This document shows, piece by piece, positions 8,922 to 18,159 of a stretch of DNA of 64,000 bases. The stretch's first letter is position 1. Each line of letters begins with the position of its first letter. Both the position numbers and the translations under genes were made by a program. The stretch lies in contig NZ_JAGYVZ010000006.1 of the NCBI RefSeq assembly GCF_018380615.1, positions 169,272 to 233,271 of the forward strand, written 5' to 3'. The notes below the pieces were generated by a model that saw only the letters and a list, made by a program, of their open reading frames with translations, did no database searches and had not been told where the DNA came from. Source of the stretch: Flavobacterium psychroterrae (GTDB taxonomy: Bacteria > Bacteroidota > Bacteroidia > Flavobacteriales > Flavobacteriaceae).

Positions 8922-9663
8922 TTTTTTTTCTGGCTACAATAACATAAGTATCATAAGCATATGTTTTTCTGTCGATTGTTTTTATAATTTCGAAATTATT
9001 CAGGTATAAAAAAAGTTCCATTTCGTTAAGTGTAAAAACGCGAACAGTTGAAAAATCATTCTCAATAATTTCCTTTTCACCATTTACTACTTTATAATAT
9101 TTCGCCGTCCATTCGAGCATGAAATTCTCCAGTGAATTGTTCGTGTCCCAATGACTTTCTCTTGTATAATTTTCGTTTTCATATTTTGCTTCATGAATTA
9201 TAAGAGGATTTTCTTTTGTAAACGGAATAAACCGATTTGCATCGATAAAGTCAAAAATTATAATGCCATCATCAGTTAAATTTGTAAAAAGAGAGGCAAA
9301 AGTTCTATTAATATCATCGTTTGTAATCAAATAACTTGTAGATCTTCCGGTAATTAAAATAGCATGTACAGGATTTTCGAGTTTGAATTCCCGCATATCT
9401 CCCTGAATAAAAGAGCAATTCTTGTTTCGTTCTTTTGCAATTGCAATCATACTTTCGCTATAATCAAGACCTTGGTAATTTTGATTGTTTTCCTGAAATC
9501 GTTTCGCTAGATTTCCTGTTCCGCTTCCTATTTCAAGAATAGTTGAAGCTTTGTTTTCCTGAATCAGATTATTATAAAAGACATATTCTTCGTCATAATT
9601 GACAAAAGTTTGATACATCGCATCATAAATTGCCGCCATTTTTCCGTCATATAAACTTGCCAT
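8911..9663 (-). CDS. Class I SAM-dependent methyltransferase
   Basis: The 250-residue protein has motif I ILEIGSGTGN at residues 42-51, the acidic strand GLDYSESMI and the post-motif IQGDMREF, all diagnostic of Rossmann-fold SAM methyltransferases. There is no signal peptide. The substrate cannot be deduced; the small-molecule-like architecture (Methyltransf_25 type) is compatible with many. It is a single minus-strand gene between convergent and tandem neighbours unrelated to it. Confidence 0.88.
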   Translation of the reverse strand: MASLYDGKMAAIYDAMYQTFVNYDEEYVFYNNLIQENKASTILEIGSGTGNLAKRFQENNQNYQGLDYSESMIAIAKERNKNCSFIQGDMREFKLENPVHAILITGRSTSYLITNDDINRTFASLFTNLTDDGIIIFDFIDANRFIPFTKENPLIIHEAKYENENYTRESHWDTNNSLENFMLEWTAKYYKVVNGEKEIIENDFSTVRVFTLNEMELFLYLNNFEIIKTIDRKTYAYDTYVIVARKKITS

Positions 9664-9687
9664 AATTTTAATTTTTTATATAAAAGT

Positions 9688-9719
9688 AAAAAAAGGGCTG
9701 TCATTAAAGACAACCCTTT
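9688..9719 (-). terminator. Intrinsic terminator of the TonB-dependent receptor gene
   Basis: Read on the minus strand, AAAGGGTTGTC pairs with GACAGCCCTTT with one wobble, around TTTAAT, and is followed by a T run. It lies 26 bp beyond the stop codon at 9745. Confidence 0.8.
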
Positions 9720-9744
9720 CAGTTATTTAAACAAAATGTTGTAC

Positions 9745-12483
9745 TTAGAATTTATAATTTACAGATAAGTTAAACATCGTTCCTAATTGGCTAAAATGGA
9801 ATCCATCATAAGTCATTCTTGAATAACGCTGATTAAATGTAAGTAAGTTAGATTGTTGTTTAGTTTGTGCAGGATCAGCAAGTAATGCAGCTCCAGCCTC
9901 ATTTTCGGCTACAAATTTCCATTCAGGCAAAATGTTAAACAAGTTGTTTACATTTAATGCAATAGTTAATTTTTCTGTAGCGCTAAAGTTAACACCTAAA
10001 TCTGTAACAATTTTAGGAATAAACTCTGTTTTTAAGTTAGCTGCTAAATACTCAGGAGAAGTAACAGGAGCATCAGGATCATTTGTAGCTAAACCATCTT
10101 GATTAAATGTAGTTTTTCCAAAATAAGTATTGTTCAAAGAGAATCCGAATTTACCAATTTCATAATTTATTCCAAGGATCCATTTTGTGTCAGGTCTTGA
10201 AGTAAAAGTTAATGAATTTAAAATGTCTCCAAATGAATTGTTTGTTACAGGAGAAATTCTCTTATTTTCTAAAGTAATATTTCCTGATACATTAAATCCT
10301 AATTTACCTTCACCAATACCAATGTTATTGTAGTTGGCTACAACATCTAAACCAGAAGTTCTTGAATCGAAAGAGTTAGAGAACCAAGCCACGTTTCCAA
10401 AAGCAGTATCTTGTCTGTCTCCTAAAACAATTCTGTCTTCTACTTTAATATTGTAATAATCTACAGTGAAATTAAAGTTTCTAAAAGGTTTTGCTCCAAT
10501 ACCAACTGTTACGTTAGTTGATTTTTCAGGATCCAAAGAAGGAATTCCTAATTGACGCGCCTGAGGAGAAACGTTATTAATGATTCCGCTAATTTGAATT
10601 CCCTGACCAGCTACAAAAGAATATTGTGATTTTTGAGTATAAATTTGGTGCAGAGTCGGTGCTCTGAAACCTGTTGAAACAGATCCTCTTATAGTAATCT
10701 TGTCATCAAGGAATTTATATCTTGTACTTGCTTTCCAAACGGTAGCTCCACCAAAATCACTATATTCTTCATGACGAACAGTTCCGTTCACTAAGAAATC
10801 TTTTGTAATATCAAAAGCTACATCAAGGTAAACACCCACATTATATCTGTTCCATTTTCCTGAATTTTCAGGTCTGTTCCCTGCAAAAGAGTCAGCTCCG
10901 GTTCCGTCCCAGGACGCTTTATCCCCTTCCATAACAGTAAAATATTCAGATCTAAACTCTGTACCAAAACCAATACTGATTTTCTCTGATACAATTTTAG
11001 AAACATCAATATTTCCAACTACGTGATTAAAAGAAGTTCCACCCGGTTTAAATGAAATAGGGCTATTTTCTCTGTAAACGTTAGTTTCAACAGGATCTCC
11101 CGAAACCGGATCAATTGTAGTAGTAGTAATATCAGATCTGTTTACAGAATTATTTACAGAATAAACCTGTTTGTTACCACCAACGGTTAAACTCGCATCG
11201 GTATTCCATCCGTTTTTCACTGTTTTAAATCCTAAAGTTCCGTTATAATCCGTTAGATCTCCTTCAAAAGTAGGACCATATCCATCATAAGAAGGATTTG
11301 CATCATCACCATTTCCAAAGAAATCATTCAAATAAGGATCACCAGATAAAGGTCTCCAATATGGCGTTCTAAAGTTGGCAAACGAATTTACTTTTTTGTA
11401 CACATAAGCAGCGTTATAATACAATTTAGTATTATCGCTAATATCGTTTCCACCATTAATTAAGAATTTTGCAGCAGCAGTTTCCGGAGAACCATTTACG
11501 TTTCTTGCATCAGGATATTTATCAAGAAAAGATTGAACAGTTGCAACATCAGCTGGTGTACCGCCTAAGAAGTCATTTGCTTCACCTTGAGCATCAACTT
11601 TTCCTGGTCTGTTTGCTAAATTTACTTTAGAAAAATCTATTGTATAATTTAAAAAACCTTTTTCGCCAACAGTTGTACCATTGTTTAAACTTACACCTAG
11701 CATTTCTCCGTCACCTTCAGAAGTAATTCCGCTTCTTACAGTTATAGATCCGTCAGTAGTGTTTTTCTTTAAAATGATATTCATAACTCCCGCAATCGCA
11801 TCAGATCCGTATTGAGCAGATGCACCATCACGCAAGATCTCAACACGCTCGATAGCGTCAGTTGGAATTGCAGAGATATCAGCACCAGTTTCACCACGTC
11901 CCGGAGAAGTTTGAACATAAAGCAAAGAACTTAAGTTTTTACGTTTACCATTAATAAGGATCAAAGTTCTGCTTGGTCCCATATTTCTAATTTCGTACGG
12001 ATCCAGTAATGATGTCGCATCATTTACAGGAGTTTGTACGGTATTAAAAGACGGAATCTTGTATTGCAGCGCCTTATCAAATGTCGCTTGTCCTGTCGAA
12101 GTTAAATCTTTAGCAGATAAAACATCGATAGGCAATGCACTTGTAGTATTACTTCTGGCGGCAGTTCTTGAACCTGTAACAACAACTTCGTCAAGATTTT
12201 GTCCTGATTCTTCGGCTAATGAAACATCAATTTGTGATGCATTTGCTAATCTTGTAACACTATTAAACCCCATATATGTGAATACTAATGATCCGCCTTC
12301 TTTTACTGTAATTTTGTAAGATCCGTCAATATCTGTAGATACTCCGTTATTAGTACCTTTTTCGACAATATTTACTCCAGGCAGGGGGTTACCGGAATTG
12401 TCTTTTACAACACCCGAGACTTGCTGTTGCGCAAAAATAGCCACGGTGCTAAATAAAAATAATAATACTGCAATTTTTTTCAT
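9745..12483 (-). CDS. TonB-dependent receptor with CarboxypepD_reg domain (SusC/CirA-like)
   Basis: The 912-residue precursor starts with signal peptide MKKIAVLLFLFSTVAIFAQQ. A carboxypeptidase-regulatory-like domain (residues 21-100; GVVKDNSGNPLPGVNIVEKG) follows, then a linker with DEVVVTGSRTA and a plug domain (about 120-240; DAIAGVMNIILKKNT). The C-terminal 22-strand barrel ends SVNYKF with the terminal Phe expected for an outer-membrane protein. It imports an unknown ligand using TonB energy. No SusD-like lipoprotein or surface hydrolase is adjacent, so it is not part of an obvious polysaccharide locus. Length is normal and the reading frame intact. Confidence 0.92.
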   Translation of the reverse strand: MKKIAVLLFLFSTVAIFAQQQVSGVVKDNSGNPLPGVNIVEKGTNNGVSTDIDGSYKITVKEGGSLVFTYMGFNSVTRLANASQIDVSLAEESGQNLDEVVVTGSRTAARSNTTSALPIDVLSAKDLTSTGQATFDKALQYKIPSFNTVQTPVNDATSLLDPYEIRNMGPSRTLILINGKRKNLSSLLYVQTSPGRGETGADISAIPTDAIERVEILRDGASAQYGSDAIAGVMNIILKKNTTDGSITVRSGITSEGDGEMLGVSLNNGTTVGEKGFLNYTIDFSKVNLANRPGKVDAQGEANDFLGGTPADVATVQSFLDKYPDARNVNGSPETAAAKFLINGGNDISDNTKLYYNAAYVYKKVNSFANFRTPYWRPLSGDPYLNDFFGNGDDANPSYDGYGPTFEGDLTDYNGTLGFKTVKNGWNTDASLTVGGNKQVYSVNNSVNRSDITTTTIDPVSGDPVETNVYRENSPISFKPGGTSFNHVVGNIDVSKIVSEKISIGFGTEFRSEYFTVMEGDKASWDGTGADSFAGNRPENSGKWNRYNVGVYLDVAFDITKDFLVNGTVRHEEYSDFGGATVWKASTRYKFLDDKITIRGSVSTGFRAPTLHQIYTQKSQYSFVAGQGIQISGIINNVSPQARQLGIPSLDPEKSTNVTVGIGAKPFRNFNFTVDYYNIKVEDRIVLGDRQDTAFGNVAWFSNSFDSRTSGLDVVANYNNIGIGEGKLGFNVSGNITLENKRISPVTNNSFGDILNSLTFTSRPDTKWILGINYEIGKFGFSLNNTYFGKTTFNQDGLATNDPDAPVTSPEYLAANLKTEFIPKIVTDLGVNFSATEKLTIALNVNNLFNILPEWKFVAENEAGAALLADPAQTKQQSNLLTFNQRYSRMTYDGFHFSQLGTMFNLSVNYKF

Positions 12484-12802
12484 GTGTAATCTAATTTTGG
12501 TTAAAATATTTTATTGGTTTGTTAAATATTGTGATAAAAATAACATTATTTAACAAAACATTACGAAAAAGTTGAATTTTTTTTAAGAAAAGTAGTAAAA
12601 AAACATATATCGTCATTTTTTGTTTAGTTACGAGCTATTAAATCTTATATTTGCAAAATTTTAAGGCGAAAAGCTATCATTTTAGCAAAAAAAATAAAAG
12701 AAGAAATAACGTTCAAAACAGAAGCTAAATAATTGAAATAGAATCAGTCATAACAGCGTCTAACAGCGATAAATCAAATAAAAAAACAAATATCATCTAC
12801 AT
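12484..12802. other. Divergent intergenic region
   Basis: This 319-bp AT-rich gap separates the divergent receptor and ychF genes. It holds the ychF promoter described separately. I see no clear promoter consensus for the minus-strand receptor and no ORF or repeat. Confidence 0.6.
12620..12653 (+). promoter_or_regulatory. Bacteroidota-type promoter for ychF
   Basis: TTG at 12620-12622 and TATATTTG at 12646-12653, spaced 23 bases, fit the flavobacterial consensus. The ATG of ychF is about 150 bases downstream. Confidence 0.6.
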
Positions 12803-13897
12803 ATGAAAGCAGGAATTGTAGGATTACCAAATGTTGGAAAATCGACTTTATTTAATTGTTTGTCCAATGCAAAAGCACAAAGTGCCAACTTTCCGTTTTG
12901 TACAATCGAACCTAATATTGGTGTTGTAAACGTTCCGGATCCAAGAATCAATAAGTTAGAAGAATTGGTAAAACCAGAGCGCGTACAAATGGCAACAGTT
13001 GATATTGTTGACATTGCCGGTTTGGTAAAAGGAGCAAGTAAAGGTGAAGGACTTGGAAATCAGTTTTTAGGAAACATCAGAGAGTGTAATGCTATTATTC
13101 ACGTTGTACGTTGTTTTGATAATGATAATATTGTTCACGTTGACGGAAACGTAAATCCAATTCGTGATAAAGAAACAATTGATATCGAATTACAGTTAAA
13201 AGACTTAGAAACGATTGATAAACGTTTAGAAAAAGTAAAACGTGCTGCAAAAACAGGAAACAAAGAAGCTCAGACTGAAGAGGCTTTGTTAAACCGAATC
13301 AGAGAAGTATTATTACAGGCAAAATCTGCAAGAACAATTATTCCTCAAAATAATGACGAAGAAATTTTAATGGAAGCTTTCCAGTTAATTACTTCAAAAC
13401 CGGTTTTATACGTTTGTAATGTTGACGAAAGTTCAGCAGTAAACGGAAACAAATATGTAGACCAGATTCGTGAATTAGTAAAAGATGAAGGAGCTGAAGT
13501 AATTATCCTTTCAGTAGGAGCAGAAGCTGATATCACCGAGTTAGAAAGTTACGAAGAGCGTCAGGTTTTCCTTGAAGATATGGGATTAACAGAGCCTGGA
13601 GCGTCAGTTTTAATTCGTGCAGCTTACAAATTATTAAAACAGCAAACCTATTTTACCGCAGGTGTAAAAGAAGTTCGCGCCTGGACAATCAACATTGGTT
13701 CAACTGCGCCACAAGCAGCAGGAGTTATCCATACTGATTTCGAAAAAGGATTCATTCGTGCCGAAGTTATCTCATACGAAGATTACGTTCATTATGGATC
13801 TGAAGCAAAAGCAAAAGAAGCTGGAAAATTCAAAGTCGAAGGAAAAGAATATATCGTAAAAGATGGTGATGTAATGCATTTTCGTTTTAACGTCTAG
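12803..13897 (+). CDS. ychF: Redox-responsive P-loop ATPase YchF/Ola1
   Basis: At 364 residues this is full length for YchF. The N-terminal G domain begins MKAGIVGLPNVGKSTLFNCL (P-loop 7-14), with VDIVDIAGLVKGASKGEGLG as the G3 region. The C-terminal TGS domain contains AWTINIGSTAPQAAGVIHTD and ends VMHFRFNV. This universally conserved OBG-family protein prefers ATP and associates with ribosomes. It is monocistronic with its own promoter and terminator. Confidence 0.97.
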   Translation: MKAGIVGLPNVGKSTLFNCLSNAKAQSANFPFCTIEPNIGVVNVPDPRINKLEELVKPERVQMATVDIVDIAGLVKGASKGEGLGNQFLGNIRECNAIIHVVRCFDNDNIVHVDGNVNPIRDKETIDIELQLKDLETIDKRLEKVKRAAKTGNKEAQTEEALLNRIREVLLQAKSARTIIPQNNDEEILMEAFQLITSKPVLYVCNVDESSAVNGNKYVDQIRELVKDEGAEVIILSVGAEADITELESYEERQVFLEDMGLTEPGASVLIRAAYKLLKQQTYFTAGVKEVRAWTINIGSTAPQAAGVIHTDFEKGFIRAEVISYEDYVHYGSEAKAKEAGKFKVEGKEYIVKDGDVMHFRFNV

Positions 13898-13955
13898 AGA
13901 AAATAGAATAAAGAAAATAGAATAAAGAAAATAGAGTAAAGAAGAAATAGAATAG
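13897..13955. repeat. Short purine-rich tandem repeat
   Basis: About four imperfect copies of a 15-base unit, AATAGAATAAAGAAA, follow the ychF stop codon directly. Slippage-prone, no evident function. Confidence 0.7.
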
Positions 13956-13961
13956 ATAAAG

Positions 13962-13988
13962 CTGCTGAAGAGATTCAGCAGTTTTTTT
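13962..13988 (+). terminator. Intrinsic terminator of ychF
   Basis: CTGCTGAA (13962-13969) pairs with TTCAGCAG (13974-13981) around GAGA, followed by seven T residues. Confidence 0.9.
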
Positions 13989-14237
13989 ATGCACAAACAT
14001 TATCAATCACAATAGAAACTCCGCAAAGATTAACGACTTTCTATAACAAAACCTAGATTAAAATCTGCTCAATCTGCAAAATCTGCGAGAGACAAAAAAG
14101 ACAAGCATAAAAAAATCCGGGCAAATCCGTGCTTTCGCGTAAGCGAATCCGTATTTTCCGTGTACCAATTATTTTTTTGGCTCAAAAATTGGTTAGAGAA
14201 AATTAACCAATAACTAATTTAAAACAAACCATAAAAA
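13989..14237. other. Intergenic region with repeat-like phrases
   Basis: No gene is visible. AATCTGCTCAATCTGCAAAA and AATCCGGGCAAATCCGTGC are phrases that recur between flavobacterial genes, and GCTTTCGCGTAAGC is a short hairpin. TTGGTTA (14189-14195) and TAACCAA (14204-14210) form a small inverted repeat just before the next gene. Confidence 0.5.
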
Positions 14238-14915
14238 ATGCTAAAAAAAACCTTCAGATTTCTAGGCTGGACTATTCTCGGAATCATTACTTTTCTTGTT
14301 TTATACCTTATTTCAGTTTATTTTATCTCTAAAATAACAGTCAACTCAGATGTTTCGCAAGTCGAGGAAAAAGAAGCCATCCCTATTTACATACTTTCAA
14401 ACGGAGTTCATACAGATATTGTAGTTCCGGTTGTAAATGATATTAAAGACTGGCGCAACGAAATTCAATTCAGTCAGACACAATCAAAAGACAGTACAAT
14501 GCAATATATAGGCTTTGGCTGGGGCGATAAAGGATTTTATTTGCATACGCCGGAATGGTCAGATCTAAAAGCAAGTACGGCTTTAAAGGCCGCTTTTGGA
14601 GTAAGTTCATCGGCGATGCACACAACTTTTTTCAAACAATTGAAAGAAGGCGAAGATTGTAAACGCATTTTAATTTCAAAAGAAAACTATCAAAAGTTAG
14701 TAACTTATATTTCAGAAAGTTTTCTTGATCCCAATCATCCACAATGGATTCAAGGTTATAGCTACGGAAAGAAAGATGCTTTTTATGAAGCAAAAGGAAG
14801 TTATAGTTTATTTTATACTTGTAATACCTGGGCAAATTGCGCTCTAAAAGCCGCAAACCAAAAAGCAAGTTTATGGACAGTTTATGATAAAGGAATTTTT
14901 TGCCATTATCAATAG
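14238..14915 (+). CDS. TIGR02117 (DUF2459) family membrane-anchored protein
   Basis: The 225-residue protein has an N-terminal membrane anchor (residues 10-32, GWTILGIITFLVLYLISVYF). It then shows the family's conserved runs YILSNGVHTDIVVPV, FGWGDKGFYLHTPEW and FYTCNTWANCALKAA. TIGR02117/DUF2459 proteins are widespread in Gram-negative bacteria; the conserved His and Cys residues (GVHTD, TCNTW) suggest a papain/NlpC-like hydrolase fold, but no activity is established as far as I know. The bulk of the protein would face the periplasm. Confidence 0.85.
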   Translation: MLKKTFRFLGWTILGIITFLVLYLISVYFISKITVNSDVSQVEEKEAIPIYILSNGVHTDIVVPVVNDIKDWRNEIQFSQTQSKDSTMQYIGFGWGDKGFYLHTPEWSDLKASTALKAAFGVSSSAMHTTFFKQLKEGEDCKRILISKENYQKLVTYISESFLDPNHPQWIQGYSYGKKDAFYEAKGSYSLFYTCNTWANCALKAANQKASLWTVYDKGIFCHYQ

Positions 14916-14938
14916 AAAATTTTCTCAATATAAATGTG

Positions 14939-15119
14939 TAGTCCCTACGGGACAAAATTTGTAGAGGGAATTATTTTTCTACCAATATTTAATCTCTACG
15001 AGATATTTAAAAAAGTACATGTAAAATACTCCTTTAGGAGTTAAATATTGGTAGAAAAATATTGGTATAAAATGGTGTCAGAAACAATTCAACCTCACGC
15101 AATTGTCCCGTAGGGACTA
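14939..15119. repeat. Palindromic MITE-like element, copy 1
   Basis: This 181-bp element begins TAGTCCCTACGGGACAA and ends with its exact reverse complement. Inside, TTTTTCTACCAATATTTAA is mirrored by TTAAATATTGGTAGAAAAA, with short loops CTCTACGAGA and CTCCTTTAGGAG in between. A near-identical copy follows after 35 bp. No ORF is present, so it could be mobilised only in trans. Confidence 0.85.
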
Positions 15120-15154
15120 AACTATACAAGCATAATATTGTTGTGTTAAATGTG

Positions 15155-15338
15155 TAGTCCCTACGGGACAAAATTTGTAGATGGGATTATTTTTCTACCA
15201 ATATTTAATCTCTACGAGATATTTAAAAAAAGTACACGTAAAATACTCCTTTAGGAGTTAAATATTGGTAGAAAAATGTTGGTATAAAATGGTGTCAGAA
15301 AAACAATTCAACCTCACACAATTGTCCCGTAGGGACTA
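15155..15338. repeat. Palindromic MITE-like element, copy 2
   Basis: This 184-bp copy has the same 17-bp terminal inverted repeat and internal arms as copy 1, differing at only a handful of positions. The two together occupy most of the 570-bp gap 14916-15484, in which no gene is visible. Confidence 0.85.
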
Positions 15339-15484
15339 TCCAATCATCCAATAATCCTCCAATTATCTTATCATCAAAATTAATAAAACAACATGGAAAA
15401 AATGTAAAATTTATTCAAAAACCAAGAATTTATTTTTCATAATTATTAATTAAATTTGAGAGAATATCTAAAAAAATACATATC

Positions 15485-16402
15485 GTGAAAATCAAAAATA
15501 TATTCTCAAAGTCTTGGTTTCTGCTCAAGAATGCCTTTTTAGAATTTAATGATGATAATGCCATTAAACTAAGTGCTGCATTATCCTATTATACCATATT
15601 TGCATTGCCTCCTTTATTAATTATCATTATCACTATTTGCGGATTTTTCTTTGGTGAAGAAGCCGTTGCAGGACAGCTTTATGGTCAGATAAATGGTTTG
15701 GTTGGTAATGGCGCTGCAATTCAGATTCAGGAAGCCATCAAAAATGTTCAACTTTCAGGCAGTAATGTTTTTGCAACCGTCTTCGGAATCATAATGTTAT
15801 TAATTGGAGCTTCCGGAGTTTTTGCTGAAATTCAAAGTTCAATAAATTTTATATGGGGATTGCGCGCAAAACCGGATAAAGGAGTTAAAAAATTCATACA
15901 GAATCGTTTAATGTCATTTTCTATGATTGCTTCCGTTGGTTTCTTAATGTTAGTCAGTCTTTTTGTAAATACAACATTAGATGTGATGAGTACCCGTTTA
16001 AAAATGTATTTCCCGGAAAGTACGGTTTATTTATTTTATGTAGTAAATACTCTAATTGTGCTGGCGAGTATTACGCTTCTTTTTACAATTATTTTTAGAA
16101 CTTTGCCTGACGGAAAAATCAGATGGAAAGATGCTTTTATAGGATCAGGAGTTACAGCTGTTCTTTTTATGATTGGTAAATTCGCAATTGGTTTTTATTT
16201 AGGAAGCTCTACAGTTGCCTCAGTTTACGGAGCAGCAGGTTCTGTGATTATTATTTTGGTTTGGGTCTATTATTCAGCAATTATTCTGTATTTTGGAGCC
16301 GAATTTACTAAAGTATATGCGAAATCTTACGGAGGTCAAATTTCACCAAATGAATACTCAGTAGAAATAAAAAAAGAGATTTTAGAAATCGAACCCAAAT
16401 AA
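15485..16402 (+). CDS. YihY/virulence factor BrkB family membrane protein
   Basis: This 305-residue protein starts with the typical FSKSWFLLKNAFLEFNDDNA and the family signature KLSAALSYYTIFALPPLLII near residues 28-47. About six membrane segments follow, including FGIIMLLIGASGVFAEIQSS and AAGSVIIILVWVYYSAIILY. The family was once called ribonuclease BN in error; its role in the inner membrane is unknown. TAAATTTG at 15451-15458 could be the -7 element of its promoter, although I see no -33 match. Confidence 0.9.
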   Translation: MKIKNIFSKSWFLLKNAFLEFNDDNAIKLSAALSYYTIFALPPLLIIIITICGFFFGEEAVAGQLYGQINGLVGNGAAIQIQEAIKNVQLSGSNVFATVFGIIMLLIGASGVFAEIQSSINFIWGLRAKPDKGVKKFIQNRLMSFSMIASVGFLMLVSLFVNTTLDVMSTRLKMYFPESTVYLFYVVNTLIVLASITLLFTIIFRTLPDGKIRWKDAFIGSGVTAVLFMIGKFAIGFYLGSSTVASVYGAAGSVIIILVWVYYSAIILYFGAEFTKVYAKSYGGQISPNEYSVEIKKEILEIEPK

Positions 16403-16551
16403 ATTTTGGATCATATAAGTAATTTAAGGTAATGAAAGTTTTACCGGAATGAATTTACAGAAATGTATCTTTGTTATGAAGTAAGTATATTTAAGTACTG
16501 TTTTTAAATGAACTAAAATTACTTATATGGTTTAAATATTAAAAGTTAAAT

Positions 16552-17076
16552 ATGAAAATTATCGCCTTTGGAGGAAGTAACAGTAAGCATTCAATCAACA
16601 AACATTTTGCAACTTATGCAGCAAGTTTATTTGAAAATGCAGATGTTGAAGTTTTAGATTTAAATGATTTTGCAATGCCCTTATTTAGTGTAGATCTCGA
16701 AAAAGAGATTGGTCAGCACGAACTTGCAAAAGCATTTCTTGCAAAGATACAGAGTGCCGATATTTTAGTAGTTTCTCTCGCTGAAAACAATGCTAATTAT
16801 TCCGCTGCTTTCAAAAATCTATTTGATTGGAGTTCACGAATAATTAAAGATGTTTTTCAGCTTAAGCCAATGTTATTATTGGCAACTTCTCCCGGAGCCC
16901 GAGGCGGAGCATCTGTTTTAGAAATTGCAAATAATGCATTGCCAAGATATGGAGCGCAAATTAAAGCTACTTTTTCATTACCAACCTTCGGCGCCAATTT
17001 TAATTTGGAAGAAAATAAAATTTCAAATAAAGAGTTAGATAAAGAATTAAAAGATATTATTAAAACTTGTTTTTAA
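16552..17076 (+). CDS. NADPH-dependent FMN reductase family protein
   Basis: The 174-residue flavodoxin-fold protein begins MKIIAFGGSNSKHSINKHFA, in which GGSNSKHSINK is the phosphate-binding loop for FMN. TSPGARGGASVLEIA near residues 112-126 is the second family motif. Such enzymes reduce FMN, quinones or azo/chromate compounds with NADPH. TATCTTTG at 16466-16473 is a possible promoter -7 element. The following gene starts only 3 bp downstream, suggesting cotranscription. Confidence 0.87.
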   Translation: MKIIAFGGSNSKHSINKHFATYAASLFENADVEVLDLNDFAMPLFSVDLEKEIGQHELAKAFLAKIQSADILVVSLAENNANYSAAFKNLFDWSSRIIKDVFQLKPMLLLATSPGARGGASVLEIANNALPRYGAQIKATFSLPTFGANFNLEENKISNKELDKELKDIIKTCF

Positions 17077-17079
17077 TCG

Positions 17080-18060
17080 ATGACAATAAAAAAGATTACC
17101 GTTATATTTCTATTTCTGAATTTAATTTTTCTGCATTTATCCTATTCTCAAAAGTATAGTGAAGTAGATAAAATAGTTTTAAAATATCCAAAACAATTTG
17201 ATTCAACAGAAGATTTAGCGAAAAAAATTCAAAAGAATTTTACTTCAGAACATGATAAGGCACGAGCAATTTACAGCTGGATTGCCTTTAATATAAAATA
17301 CGATTATGCTTCGTTTTTAAATCCGCAGCGCACACAAGGTTTTAGTTATTCTACAGAGGCTGAAAAACAAAGAAAAATTCAGCAAATCAATGACAAACTG
17401 ATTCAGAAAACATTTAATTCCCAAAAAGCAGTTTGCGAAGGTTTTACTGCTTTATACCAAAATTTAGCCGAATTAACAGGATTAAAATGTGAAATAATCA
17501 GAGGAGATTCAAAAACAAGATTAGCAGATATTGGTCGAAAAGAAACTTCATCAAATCATGCATGGAATATTGTTTTGATCGATAAAAAATGGCGATTAGT
17601 TGATGTTACCTGGGGTCAGGGATATTATGACGGCAGCAAAGGGAAAATGGTCAATGATTTTGATCCTGTTTATTTTGATACAGATCCTGATTATTTTTTT
17701 GCTAAACATTTTCCCGATTCCGGTTCGTATTTAGGAAATAAATTAAGCAAAGACGATTTCCTTAACGGACCTTTAATTTATAATAAAACAATTCAGCACG
17801 ACTATAAAATCAAGTCTCCAGATTATGGAATAATTGAAGCAAAATCAGGCAATAAAATAACGGTTGAAATCAAAAATGTTTCAAAATCCGATGTTGTCTT
17901 CTATCTGAATAAAAAAAATCAGGCAGTCAAAATTCAAAATGCCAAAGAAAAACGAGGTGGTTTAGAATTCCAAATCACTTATGATAAAACTATTGGCGAA
18001 TATCTCACCATTTTTGTAGATTCTTATAGTATTGTTTCTTTTAAAATAATCTCAAAGTAA
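17080..18060 (+). CDS. Secreted transglutaminase-like cysteine protease-fold protein
   Basis: The 326-residue precursor has an N-terminal signal peptide (residues 1-23, ending SYSQ). The transglutaminase-core catalytic triad is intact: Cys119 in KAVCEGFTALYQ, His160 in NHAWNIVLI and Asp175 in WRLVDVTWG. Bacterial proteins of this kind are thought to be proteases or peptide-modifying enzymes in the periplasm; the exact substrate is unknown. The C-terminal 100 residues form a separate beta-rich domain. It follows the FMN reductase by 3 bp and is probably cotranscribed, with no obvious functional link. Confidence 0.85.
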   Translation: MTIKKITVIFLFLNLIFLHLSYSQKYSEVDKIVLKYPKQFDSTEDLAKKIQKNFTSEHDKARAIYSWIAFNIKYDYASFLNPQRTQGFSYSTEAEKQRKIQQINDKLIQKTFNSQKAVCEGFTALYQNLAELTGLKCEIIRGDSKTRLADIGRKETSSNHAWNIVLIDKKWRLVDVTWGQGYYDGSKGKMVNDFDPVYFDTDPDYFFAKHFPDSGSYLGNKLSKDDFLNGPLIYNKTIQHDYKIKSPDYGIIEAKSGNKITVEIKNVSKSDVVFYLNKKNQAVKIQNAKEKRGGLEFQITYDKTIGEYLTIFVDSYSIVSFKIISK

Positions 18061-18159
18061 TTACTTATTATGAGAAGTTGATTTATATCATTTTCTTCTT
18101 TTATTGAATTGCCGTATCTTTATCATTAAGGATTTTTTAAAATAATATAAAAGCGGAAT

